DNA from: Phanerodontia chrysosporium
Taxonomy: Eukaryota; Basidiomycota; Agaricomycetes; Polyporales; Phanerochaetaceae
Direction: 5' to 3'
NCBI GenBank assembly: GCA_001910725.1
Contig: MJGA01000120.1
Coordinates: 1 to 23,945 of the forward strand
Length of the DNA: 23,945 bases
Position 1 is the stretch's first letter. Each line of letters opens with the position of its first letter. A model generated the notes under the pieces. The model saw nothing but the letters and a program-made list of their open reading frames with translations. It did not search any database and had not been told where the DNA came from. Positions 8,765 through 20,035 of the stretch are shown here, one piece after another. Both the position numbers and the translations under genes were made by a program.

Positions 8765-9968
8765 ACAAACGTACACTGTGGATCCCCTGCTCTGATTGTG
8801 AGCCAAGGGTGTCTTCGCTGCGCGTCTGAGGATCACTGAGATATTTCTGTCGTAGCTACTTAACCCTAATCAACGGCAGCGGGTTAAATGTCCAGCGAGA
8901 CGTGTTTGTTTCCGGGGTCCTGGTGACCTATCATGTATGCAGGACTTCGAGACCTCGGACACCGTGGAGCGCAGCAGGCGGAGGCTAGATCACCCACTTC
9001 ATCGAGGCTCCTTCCGTCTTGGGACAGCTGGTGTATCTCACTTCCTACTAGTAGTTGTGAATAGTTTGTATCTACCCATTCGAACTGTGCTGTGCTGTCT
9101 CGATGCACCGCTTTTGGTGTGAACTTGACTCGGACATCCAGAGAATAGATCGTTCGGGAAGTACGGGCTTCCACACCTCTGCGGTGCATCATGCATCAGA
9201 GGGATGTCATAGTAATCACGAGAGAACGTGTTAAGGGAGGTTTCAAGGGACCTGCCATCAGTAAAAGTGGCGGTGCTGTCTACAGGGGTTGATAATGTGA
9301 GGTCAAGTAGCTATGGTGCTATCAAAAATGAAACACTCGTCTGTCGGGTCTCTCTCCGATGGTTCTGCATGGATATGTGCGAATTTTTTAGAAATTGCTC
9401 GGGCTTTTCCATTCATCAGAGAATGGACGGTATATTTCGTCGTGCATCTCATGTGAGAATGCTATCACCTTGGCGGCACTCCGATATAGACTCCAGAGAA
9501 GCGCATTCGGGTTGGGCTTTGCATGGCAATTTACGTACCGGAGTTGCGGAGGGAACTGTAATGAGATGAGTGAGCTAAACGCAGGGCTACGACGCAGCCG
9601 AGCTAACATACAAAAATGTAACGGGTACGCGTAACGCACGCACGAATAAGTCTCGTACCGCTCAGGGGACGCAAGAGTTTGCGAACGAACGAAATGTAAA
9701 GATACAATTGGAGACAATGTGCTATACTACTCTACGTGACAATGAAAGAGGGGTATCGACGGAATAACTAACTACTACTACTACTAATGCTACTGGAGAA
9801 GGTCGAACGGATTGGGGAACGAGGGGACATCGCAATCGTTACTGATGAGTATTATGCATTGTGAAAGAGTGTGAGTGCTGGAGATGGAATGATGATGTGG
9901 CGGACTCGATGTACACGTGAAATAGAATATTTACACTTGATGGATGTCTTCTTCGTTCCTAACTAAAC
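8765..9968. other. Intergenic region, 3' flanks of two convergent genes
   Basis: Both neighbouring genes end into this stretch, so it holds their 3' UTRs. Composition is more AT-rich than the genes. Open frames of 100-113 codons at 8884-9192 (minus), 9228-9569 (plus) and 9388-9717 (minus) show no domain, no consistent codon bias and no splice structure, and I do not call them. An (ACT)5 run lies at 9771-9785. GCATCATGCATCA at 9186-9198 also occurs at 7096-7108 on the other side of the F-box gene. Confidence 0.5.
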
Positions 9969-11057
9969 CTAGCGGCGTGCCACGCGCTTGCGCTCACGAC
10001 CGTCCTCCTCGATCTCCATGGCGTCGGGTGACTGCAGCGTGTTCTGGTCCTGGCTGTCGCGCGCCGCGGGGAGCCCGGCGGCACGAGACGTGCGTACGCG
10101 CCGCCGCGGTGCTGCGCCGGACGGAGACGGCGTGGACGGGCCCGTAGACTCGGCGACCATGACAGCGTGCCTGCGCTTCGTGCCGCCGGACTCGGGTGTA
10201 GGTGCAGACGTCATGGAAGGGAAGGTCTGTTCTGGCGGTGGGATAAGGGCGACCGCCGTATCACCGTTACTCGGCAATAGGGTCGCCGACAAAGGTGCGG
10301 CAGGTGGGACAAGAGACTCTTTCGGATTTGCGTTGGTGAGTGAGAAGAGACGTGAGCGCGAGGGGCGGTGGACGAGTGAGGGGGGCTGCAGCGAGCGGTA
10401 TGTCGATGGCGGGGAGGGTGGGGTTGATGCAGGTCGTGCAAGCGCGGAGGTGGATGTAAGCAGCGAGGGCGTGAGAGGGGTCATGGGGGCAGATGATACC
10501 TGAGGCAAAGAATCTGAGCACAGCAAGACACCTAACAATTTCTGGCTACTCACATTATTGTCCCTTGACCTAGCAGACGCGATGGATGCCTTAGAGATCG
10601 CGGGAGCGGTGGACAGCGTCTTGGTCGAGGGTACTCCAAGATTCCGTTCCCGCTCCCGCTCCCGCTCCTTCTCTTCGTCCTCATCTTCCTCCTCCTCCCT
10701 GGACTTGATGGCCTCCAGTCTCGCTTCGATATAGTCCATGATCCGGCCAATTGTCATGCCGCTGCTGGTCGGGTCGCTGGACTCTCCCGCAGAGACGCCT
10801 TGCTGGATCATCATGAGCAGATCCTGGCATGCAGATGCGTAACCCGCGTTGTATGCGCGTTTGGACGTTCTTCGCGAAGACTTGTAGAGCGTGGTGATAC
10901 TGAGCGCGGCCGCTGCAGCGTGGAGTCAGCACAGGGTGAGATGCGACCAGAAAACCACGAGCGTACCTCTAAACTTGTCCGCGAGGTCCTTCTCTGCATT
11001 GACAAGATTCGACGGCGGTAGTGAATTGACGAGATTGTTCAGGTTGAGCGACTCCAT
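9969..11057 (-). CDS. HAPSTR1/C16orf72-like (TAPR1-like) nuclear protein, 3 exons
   Basis: Coding exons on the minus strand are 11057-10967, 10912-10554 and 10499-9969, giving 326 residues with all phases consistent. Both introns are 54 nt (GTACGC...CTGCAG and GTGAGT...CCTCAG). The N-terminal domain (residues about 10-95) includes FRAAALSITTLYKSS, then KRAYNAGYASACQDLLMMIQ and IGRIMDYIEARLEAI. This spacing resembles the conserved core of human HAPSTR1: an AA-T-LYK-S helix, a Tyr/Phe-x-x-G helix, then a basic/acidic helix. HAPSTR1 is a nuclear stress-response partner of the ubiquitin ligase HUWE1. An acidic and Arg/Glu-repeat segment follows, then a long Ser/Pro-rich disordered tail with basic clusters (GTKRRHAV, RERKRVARR at the end) suggesting nuclear import. 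An in-frame ATG at 11189 would add 44 poorly conserved-looking residues; I prefer 11057 (MESLNLNNLV). Family assignment is from remembered pattern, not a search. Confidence 0.75.
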
Positions 11058-11272
11058 GCTGGTCGTGGTCGTCGACGGCGGTGAGGTACAAGCCCCATAG
11101 GCGCGCAAATCTGTGCTTGACCCGGCGCCTGTGCCGAGATGCCCAATCTGGGCGAGCAGCACGTGGGTCTTGATGCGCGACTGCGGCATCGCGTGTCCGC
11201 GGACGCGCGCCCGTGGAACTTCGAGATTAGGACCTCAGTCCTCGTCGACGACCTCCGCGACGACGAGCAGCC
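11058..11272. promoter_or_regulatory. Divergent promoter between the HAPSTR1-like gene and the ABC transporter
   Basis: The two start codons face away from each other, 215 bp apart, so both promoters and 5' UTRs must share this stretch. It is GC-rich and has no TATA box. If the upstream minus-strand ATG (11189) were used, only 83 bp would remain. Shared regulation is possible but nothing in the sequence proves it. The transporter ATG has a favourable context (GCAGCCATGG). Confidence 0.45.
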
Positions 11273-14200
11273 ATGGTGCGCGGGCTCTGCGACAGCGGCC
11301 TCTTCGACCTCACTTCGTCCTGTGTCCGCGAGACCTGGGCCGCCATCGTCCCCACCGCCTTCGTTCTGGTCGTGTGTCTGTCCGCGACCCCTCTTCCCGT
11401 CACAGTTCGACGCATCTTGCGCGCCATTCAGCGCCCCTTCCACCTTTTCCTCACCTTGGAGGAGGCGGAAGCACTGAACGCAGAAATCCCACCAGAGGAG
11501 CTGCAGAAGAACACGCCATCTGCACCGCTCTGGCGCACCCTGCTGCTTTCGCTGACCGCGCTCGCGGAGACATTGGCATGGCTCATTCTGGGCTCTTATC
11601 GCTTCGCTGTCCAGCCGGAGGCTCTGTGGGACGACCTGCGGCCATTTCTCATTGCCGTCTCCTGGCTATATGCGACATGTCGTCCGGTAGCAAGCCCGTG
11701 CGCGACTCCACCATACGATCTCTTCATACTCTACATCCTTCGTACGGCATTCGACACGCTGACATTTGGCGGCGAGCTGTACAATCGCACTGTATACGGT
11801 ACCCCGCTTCCAGGAACATGGATGCTCGTCGGCCAGGTCCTCAATCTCGTGGCCTCCTCTCTGCTACTCGTGGTGATCGTCAGTATGCCTCTGGCCATAC
11901 CCAGCCCGTCGGTGAAGCGCGAAGAGATTGTGAGTTGTCCGCCCGTCTCTACAGGACCACAACTAATCTTATTCAGGGTAAATCTGTGTCGCCAGAGGAT
12001 TACACGTCGTTGTGGAAATGGATGTCGTTCCTATGGGTCAAGCCTCTTATCGACCGTGGGACCTACGAGACTTTGAACGAAAATGACGTCTGGGCTCTGA
12101 GTCCGACCATGCAAGCCCGTCCATTATATATCAAGTTCAGAGCCTGCAAGCGTCCGACTCTCCTTGGGTGGCTTTGGGCTGCAAACTCCCTGGACCTGAT
12201 TCTCGATTTCATTCTGACATATGTCAGCGTCATCTTCAATTATCTCGGACCGTTCTTCCTAAAGCGCATTCTCGACTCGCTTGTGGTGGAGGAGAACGAC
12301 GACGAGCGTACTCGTACCAGGAAGGTCTCGCAGGCGTACATTTATGCGTTCTTGGCTTTCCTCTGCACCATTTGCCGTGCAGAGGCGGACGTCCAGCATT
12401 TGTGGTACGGCAGACGCGCGGCGACTAGGATCAAGTCCAGCCTGATGACTGCTATCTACGACAAGGCTCTCAAGCGCAAGGACTTCTCTGGTATCGTGGA
12501 CAATGACGCTGCGAAGAACAAAAACGCGGACCCTAAGAAAGAGGGTTCGTCTCACTCATATATATTCCTTATCACTTAAACTCACATGGATGGACAGACC
12601 CAAAGGGCGACAACCCGAAGGCAGGAGCGGACGTTGGCAAGATAGTCAATCTCATGGCTGCCGATGCAAACAGGATTGCGATGATTACGTCTGGACTATA
12701 TTTCCTGTATGGAGGTACGTTTATTTCCCTCTCTCGACGATTGTCATCTCACGTATCCCGGTCAGCTCCATTCGAAATTATTATCGCGGGCTTCTTCCTG
12801 TATCAGTACGTCTGCCGGTCGTGTCGGCCGCGTACATCTGCTGATCCTTGTCGACAGGCTCCTTGGATGGTCTGCTTTCGCCGGCTTTGCCGTAATCATC
12901 ATCACATGGCCCCTCAATAACCTCGTTGCCAACCGGTCGGTCAGAATCTACAAGGGCCTGTCTACAGCCCGAGACAAGCGCATGGGTGTCCTGAATGAGC
13001 TCATTTCCGCGGTGAGTCTGCTGTCCAAAAGGTTTTGTGCCATCCGGAGCTGAGTATAGGCATTCAGGTCAAGTTTATCAAGTTCTTTGCCTGGGAGGAT
13101 CGCTGGATCAAAAGGGCCATGGATGCTCGCGAAGTTGAGATGCAATGGATGGTCAAAGGTGCCTCGAGATTCAGATCGTCATGATTTGCGATCTGACAAT
13201 GCTCCAGCTCGTATCAACAACGTACTGTTCTCTCTCATATGGAGCATGGCGCCGATCCTTGTGTCGGTCACGGCATTTTTTGCCTACGTCATGCAGGGGA
13301 ACCAGTTGACTGTCGGAACAGCTTTCACGGTCAGCATTGATAGTATGGCACTGCTACATTATGTCTCTGATGCCCTATCTTTAGGCTATCGCGCTGTTCA
13401 GTATGATGCGGTAGGTTGTTTGCTTAATCATCGCCTCTTACTCTCATGCCTTCGCTCAGGGCCCCTTTGAACGTCATTCCTTCGTGGATCGTCCAGTTGA
13501 TGCAGACCAAGGTCGCTATGGATCGTATCGCAACGTACCTCGACGAGGAAGAAGTTGACGAACAAGTTTCCTCGCTGAAGAAAGCTGCATCACCGTCTAC
13601 CTTCGATACCTTTGAAGGCCTCGGTATCGAACACGGCACATTCAAGTGGAATGAAGTGGAGCAGAAAAAGGAAGAAACCGCGAAATCAGCCTCGTCGAGC
13701 TCGGGAAACAACGGCAGTGGCGAGGACGATGCTGCGACGGCTGTTGACAGTGCATCTGTCGCGGGCTCCGAGAACAATCGTCGGTTCGAATTGACGGACA
13801 TCAGCGTCATGTTCCCCGAAGGAGAACTGACTGTCATCACTGGGCCAACGGCTAGCGGAAAGACCGCGCTTCTGGTACGTACGGCCCAGTTCTCGATGTC
13901 TGGTAAGCTAATCATAGCATACAGATGGCTCTGCTCGGTGAAATGACTCGTCTGGAGGGACGCTTGATTATGAACAAGGATCCATCGAAGGTCGACGAGC
14001 ACGGCCTCCAGCACGCCATCTCTTATGCTGCCCAGTCACCGTGGCTGCGTCATCAGTCGATCAAGGACAACATCCTGTTCGGGTACCCTTACGACGAAGA
14101 GCGATATAATGCTATCGTTGAGTGTTGTGCACTGCGACCGGACCTGGAAATATTGGAGGACGGTGATGCCACCGAGATCGGAGCACGGTATGTCGCCATA

Positions 14201-17200
14201 TAAGCCTACTGCAATCAACGCTAACGAGTTTTCCGACAGCGGTGTCAGTCTTTCCGGAGGTCAAAAAGCAAGGTAAGAGTGGAGTCGCGAGCGATCGGCA
14301 GCGTTCTGACGCGTAAATGTAGAGTTGCATTAGCTCGCGCTGTCTACGCTGTAGGTTTCGACTTTATCCTGCAAGTTCGCTGCTAACTTCATGTAGCCTA
14401 CGAAATATGTCCTGTTGGATGATCCCCTCAGCGCGGTGGTAGGTTGCTTCCTGTACGTGACGCGGATCTGTTTTGACCATGCTCCCAGGACAGCCACACT
14501 GCTCGCTTTTTATACGAAAAGCTGTTCAAAGGGCCACTTCTGGCACATCGCACTGTGGTACGTGCAACATTCTTGCTCGAAGAAGATCCACTCAGCATCT
14601 CTCGCGCAGGTTCTTGTCACTCATCACGTAGAGCTCGTTCTACCCGGGACATACTACCTTGTCCGCATGCTCGATGGCCGCATCGACACTCAAGGAACGG
14701 TCAAGGACCTCCGTGCCCGTGGCGTCCTTGAAGACATCACGCAGGATGAAGCAGTGGAGGTTCACAAGGAGGAGATGGCCGCTCCAGTTGGAGAAGGGGC
14801 TGACAACGAGCAGGCACAGATTGACAGTGTTGAGACGGGCGGTCAGGGTGAACAGTCTGCGAAGGCCAAGTCTCCCAGAAAACTGGTTGAAGAGGAGCAC
14901 CGCGAGACTGGTACGGTCAAATGGGCGATCTACAACACGTACCTCAAAGCTTCGTAAGTTTCTCCCGCTCTTATCTCCTTTGCCAAGTAAGATGCTAAAC
15001 TTGCCCAGGTCCTACTGGACGTGGGCCATCCTCATTCTGCTCATCGTCACCAATCAGCTTCTAGGAGTCTCCGAGAAGTTCTGGATCAAGGTAAGTCATA
15101 CAGAGTACTGACCCCTACCTTATGCTCATAAACCCTGCAGATCTGGGGCGATGCTTACGGGGGCAACAGTACAGCGCCGACTCCGTACCTCATTCACACG
15201 TTCTTGACCCCAGAACACGAGATACCGCTTGACCACGCATATACTGCAGCCCACCTCCCGCAGCATTACCACTACGGCGCCGCGACGACCAGGTTGCCAA
15301 GCATTCACTGGCCCAACGCCCGGGACCACCCCTTCTTCTACATCGGCATATATGCTTCGATATCTCTGGGAGCCGCTCTAGTGAACATTGCGGGCGCCAT
15401 CACTCAATACACCGGTGCCCTGCGTGCTTCCAGAATCCTATTCAAGAAGCTCCTGACTGCTGTCGTTCGCGCGACGATGAGGTGGCACGACACCACCCCG
15501 CAAGGCGAGTCATATTACAAAATTATTTTTGCAGCGTTATTGACAACCGCAATTGCAGGTCGCATGCTCAACCGTTTTAGCAAGGATGTCGAGACAGTAG
15601 ATACGTCCCTCGCAGGCTCTCTGCAACAAGTCAATCAATCGCTGGCAAATTTCGCAGCTTCGGTTATCACCGTCATGTATGTGACACTTGCACCCACTCA
15701 TGCCCATCTGCTGACCATGCTGTTTAGTGCCATATTCCCCTTGTTCATCATCCCTGCTTCAATCTTTGGATATTTCTACCGGAAGCTTGCGATAGGCTAC
15801 CTCAATACCGGTCGTGACCTGCGCAGAATGGAGGCGAACACCCGTAGCCCTATCTTCGCGAACTTCGGGGAGCTCCTCGAGGGCATTGTCACCGTGCGAG
15901 CTTTCTCTGCCGAGAAGCGTTTCCTCGAAAACCACACGAGCAAAATTGACCTGACGACTAAGGTACGTCTGCAGCGTCGCGAGTTCAGTAAATTGTTAAC
16001 AGTGTTCGCGTAGATGTGGTACACATTCTGGATGACGAACCGATGGCTTCTGCTGCAGTTCGATTCTCTTGGAGCCGTCGCTGTATTGACGACGACACTG
16101 TTCGCCTTGTCCGGCTACGTCGATGCTGGTCTTGCTGGTGTCTGTATCACCTCTGCCATGGCTTTCACGAACAGCGTGTACTGGGCGTGTCGATTCTGGA
16201 CCGCTTTGGAGCTGGACCTGAAGTACGTAATTCGTTCGCTTGTCGATGGTCATGCACTAACAATACCTACAGTTCCGTCGAGCGTGTCGTCGAGTACCTG
16301 GACCTACCGCAGGAGGCTCCACTCGTGATTGAGAACAGCCGCCCGCCGGCGTATTGGCCATCGTCGACAGGAGAACACAGCGAGGAGTTGATCTCCGTGG
16401 AAAACCTGCATATCAAGTACGCTCCCGACCTACCGGATGTTCTCCACGGCGTCTCCTTCAAGCTGAAGGCGAAGGAGCGGGTTGGCTTGCTTGGCCGTAC
16501 TGGCAGTGGGAAGAGCACGCTTGCGATGAGTATCCTTCGTTTCGTACGTATCTCTGCTCAGCTTCGCGATCGAATCTCATCTCGTGTCGCGACTTCAAGG
16601 TGGATCCAGCCGAAGGACGTATTGTGATTGACGGCATTGATATTTCTACCATCGGCCTCCACGATCTGCGGTCCAGGATTGTAAGTCTCTGCCCCTGCCA
16701 TTGAACTCTCTATGTTACCCACACGTTATCAGACGTTTATCCCGCAAGATGCCACTCTATTCTCAGGAACTCTGCGTGATAACCTCGATCCCTTCGGTAC
16801 GTTTTTCCCGTTGCACTACGTTGACCCGGTCGCTAACAGTTGGCATAGGCGAACACGATGACAGCGAATGCTTGGATGTCTTATATCGAGTCCAGATGTT
16901 GACGGAGAGCCAGCTCGCGTCTCAGCGGACGTCTAGAGAGCCATCGCGCCCCGGTTCGATCCATGGCGTTGAGCGTGACGAGGGTGCGAGCGTAGGCACG
17001 GGCACGCCAACCAGCACAGAGATCGACAGCAAGGTTCCTATTACTCTCGAGACGCAAGTATCGCCAGGCGGCACGAACTTTTCCCAAGGCCAGAGACAGC
17101 TCATTGCCATGGCCCGTGCGCTGCTCCGCCGGAGTGCAATTATTGTTCTTGACGAGGCGACCTCAAGCATTGACTTCGCGACCGACGCTAAGATTCAGAA

Positions 17201-17495
17201 GACCATCAGAGAGGAGTTCAATGATTCGCTTCTCTTAACTGGTACGTCCGCAAGTCCCCTCCGCTTGAATTTCGCTCAGTTCATTCTTGTAGTCGCTCAT
17301 CGACTGAGGACGGTTATCGACTACGATCGTCTCTTGGTGCTCGATAAGGGCGAGCTGGCCGAGTTTGACACGCCATGGAACTTGATCCAGAAGGAAGACG
17401 GGATTTTCCGCAGTATGTGCCTGAAGAGCGGCACGTTCGCGGAGCTGGAGGCTGCCGCCAGAGAGAAAGCACTGTCGGCGGACAAATCTGCTTGA
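11273..17495 (+). CDS. ABCC-type (MRP/Ybt1-like) full ABC transporter, 23 exons
   Basis: Exons: 11273-11929, 11977-12544, 12598-12714, 12766-12805, 12858-13011, 13068-13158, 13208-13400, 13460-13874, 13925-14187, 14240-14272, 14323-14350, 14397-14438, 14489-14557, 14610-14953, 15009-15090, 15141-15504, 15559-15962, 16014-16222, 16273-16543, 16600-16680, 16733-16796, 16849-17241, 17293-17495. They total 5085 nt and 1694 residues, in phase with no break. The order is an N-terminal multi-span domain (TMD0, residues about 1-220), TMD1, NBD1, TMD2, NBD2. NBD1 has Walker A GPTASGKT (about 735), signature LSGGQ (about 837), Walker B LLDDP and H-loop THH. NBD2 has Walker [10 protein letters not shown] (about 1432), FSQGQ (about 1574), Walker B VLDEATS and H-loop AHR. 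NBD1 carries Asp where NBD2 has the catalytic Glu, the usual ABCC asymmetry. Fungal relatives export conjugates, bile acids, drugs or metals, often into the vacuole. The substrate is not inferable. An insert near residues 1050-1100 matches the Ybt1/Vmr1-type layout. Confidence 0.95.
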
Positions 17496-17549
17496 AGATC
17501 CATTTGGCTGCTTCTGTAAGATGCTATGACCATTGTTGTCTGTCCGTAT

Positions 17550-18216
17550 TTATGCACGATGATTATCGATGCCCGTTCGGTCGGGCTGCGTACGGCTTCG
17601 CGGCTCAGGGAAGATGCCGAGAATTTCAGGATCTATGACATGGCGGTGCGTTGCATATTCTATTTGTGATTCGCTCCTGAACAGCCGACGTCCCTTGACA
17701 CACCGCGGTAAGTATTCTGATCCTTGGGCGGTGCGTACCTGGCTAACTTGAAGAGCAGCCCAAATCACAGAAGCTATGCTATGTTCGTATGATCTCTCAT
17801 CGCTCCTGCCTGCGGGTCAAAATGACGATCATGAATAGCCAGTTGATCCACAATCTCAAACACTTTACTGCATGTAGGAAGCTGTGGGTTAGTCCGATCC
17901 AGCTCTGCAACAATGGATACACTTCTCATAAGACAGGTACTGCGCCAGTAGCTCGGTTCTTCTCACGATCCTCGCACGGATGAATTCCAGAGGTATATTA
18001 AGATGATTTGGGCAAAGACTTGTAACTCACCATCGCCTGAGAAACCTTGCCATAGTGACGCTCGTCTGGCTCGGGAGACAGGTGTCCAGGCGGGAGATGG
18101 CGAGTTGTGTTCTTGAAGAGCTCTGTTGGGTACCCGCACCCACCACAGCTGCTGTCAACCCTGGACGCCGCTAAGGGGTCAGGCTGTGATAAACCTACCA
18201 TGCGCGCCTCGCTCAT
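17550..18216 (-). CDS. Unrecognised small gene, tail-to-tail with the ABC transporter
   Basis: Exon 1 (18216-18031) begins MSEARMVGLSQPDPLAASRV and contains CGGCGYP, then FKNTTRHLPPGHLSPEPDE. It ends exactly at a consensus donor (GTGAGT at 18030). Downstream on the same strand are protein-like segments in changing frames: VAELDRTNPQLPTCSKVFEI and VDQLAIHDRHFD (about 17915-17825), HSIASVIWAALQVSQ ending at a GTACGC donor (about 17780-17735), and IEYATHRHVIDPEILGIFPE (about 17665-17600), with a stop at 17550. The middle exons cannot be resolved, either because of short introns or one-base errors. The product would be about 180-200 residues, with no signal peptide or membrane span. The Cys-Gly-Gly-Cys pair could bind metal but is isolated. 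I recognise no family. The stop lies 55 nt from the transporter stop. Confidence 0.45.
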
Positions 18217-18306
18217 TGCTGATCTAGCTCAGGCTCGAACTCTGTGAACATATATGCTGGAGAAAGCACCAACTAACAGCACTCTTCCCACCAGCATCTT
18301 CTCGCT

Positions 18307-20035
18307 ATGTCTTCTCAAGATAATGCAGACTCGTACGCCGAGATTGCACTGGCTGTCCAATCCATGTGAGCACCCCTACCGTGTTCGCTGCGCCCATGTT
18401 GTTGATCACCTCGCAGCCGCACAACAACTACATAGCCATGGGAGCTCTGGGTAATTCCACGATGTTCACCACTCGGGCGCACCGTGCTGACTTACTTCTA
18501 GCATTTGTGGTGTACGATTATGTCATCACCTTTGACCGAGAGGTTTCCAACGTATGGCGTCGAAAATTCACCGCGCCTCGGCACTTTTCTACGTGAACCG
18601 TTACTTGTCAATCGTTTCCGCCGCTCTGGTCATTTTCATGAACAGTATCACAGAACAACAGGTGTGTATGGATGACTTACGCGGTATATCATACTGATAT
18701 CTTGCCTAGACGTGAGTTTATCTGATGAAGCCTGTCATTACCCATCGATTCAGTGTGGCGTAAAATATCAGCTGTAGCATTGCTGGCCGTATATATCAGG
18801 GTGCATTGTCGCACTGCTGATGGTCTTCGCCTGTGAGTATGACTTGCGCTTCGATGACTCACTGCTGTTGAATGACAGTCCCGTCAGTATTTTCAGCGCT
18901 GCGAGTCTACGTACTTTGGAACAAGAATATTCTCTTGTTGTGCCTTATTCTTGCGCTGGATATGGTCCCCGTTGCTACGAACCTGGTGAGTACATGCCTC
19001 CACTATTCTGTGCGGGAGAGACAGTGGCTTACACAGCGATAGTCTTTGTATATCGTCGTCACATTGGTGGCAATTGGACCACCGTACTCCGAATGCATCA
19101 CCTCGGACCCGCGGCCAATTGAGCTCGATCTCAAGTGCGTGCATGCTGTCACATTGCAAAATACAGCCCCTGACGTCGTCTTACTCTAGGTGTACGTCGA
19201 GTGCCAATATTGCTCTGAAGCATCGCGTAAGCTGATCGCGACGCAGTGACGCGTCTGACACGCGCCTGTGTCATTGCAGCGGATGCGCTGGTCATCGTTC
19301 TCATATGGATCAAAACTTTCACCTTACACAGGCAAGCCCGCCAACTGCGGATGAAGACAAGCCTTGCTACCTTATTTCTACGAGATGGTGAGTGTGATCG
19401 CTGTACAGTCGACGCTAAGACTGATTTGCAAGCAGGAACATTGTATTTCATGTCAGTACGCCCATGTAGAGCAGGTCACCGAGCTTACGCCGGCTTCCAG
19501 CGTACTTCTAGTGGTGAACACGAGCCATTTCATTGTGTACGAGATAACAGTGAGTGGTCAAAGCTGCTGTCCCCTGCCCTACTGCTAACGATGAGCAGCG
19601 CCTTCCGTACATTTCAATCTTTATAACTTCGTACGCGCTCTGTTCCCAGACTTTCTTCAGGTAAATTCTGGAAACCCTGTGTTAGGACGACGGCCGTCCT
19701 TATTTCGCGGTTCATCATGAACCTGAGGCAAGCTACCGATGAGAGGTCGTGCGGGGATTCCGGGGCCCTAGACCAATTCTCAATGCAGCCTTTCGGACGC
19801 CGTCCTCATTCGTTGGCGAGCTTGGGGCATCGCTGCACCAGCCGGTTGCTCGTTTGAACATGACGACGATCCGGTGGACACGGCGGAGGACTTGTCCGCG
19901 ACCGAGGACTACGGACGCCTGAACATGACTCGCAGTACGTACGCGACGCGATTACGACACCCTGTCCGCTTTCAATTGGCTGATCATGCCTATATCGCAC
20001 TTGTGATCACAGTCATGAGCCGTCCGTTGTTTTGA
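18307..20035 (+). CDS. DUF6533 multi-pass membrane protein (many exons, at least one frame break)
   Basis: The start MSSQDNADSYAEIALAVQS leads, after two short introns, to FVVYDYVITFDREVSNVWRR (exon 18502-18661). A break follows, then LFYVNRYLSIVSAALVIFMN. This is the signature of DUF6533, a domain of unknown function found at the N-terminus of seven-span membrane proteins that are abundant in basidiomycetes. Later hydrophobic segments fit further spans: VFSALRVYVLWNKNILLLCL (about 18887-18946), LYIVVTLVAIGPPYSECI (about 19045-19098), ACVIAADALVIVLIWIKTF (about 19263-19320) and ISRFIMNLRQA (about 19705-19737). The tail is acidic and hydrophilic, with a stop at 20033-20035. At least ten introns of about 45-55 nt are implied. 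The frame break at about 18568-18574 (TTCACCGCGCC) closes with one G. The junction after exon 1 is also one base out of phase. Confidence 0.75.

Noticed and set aside
9388..9717. A 109-codon minus-strand gene downstream of the HAPSTR1-like gene
   Set aside because: Composition is AT-rich with irregular codon use, no domain and no introns; it more likely lies in the 3' UTR region.
11113..12579. A single 488-codon open frame as the start of the transporter
   Set aside because: Its first half is the wrong frame over the genuine N-terminal membrane domain; the correct model starts at 11273 and joins this frame only after the intron at 11930-11976.
16950..16965. GGTTCGATCC resembling a tRNA T-arm
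   Set aside because: It lies inside an exon of the transporter, and no acceptor, D or anticodon stem pairs around it.
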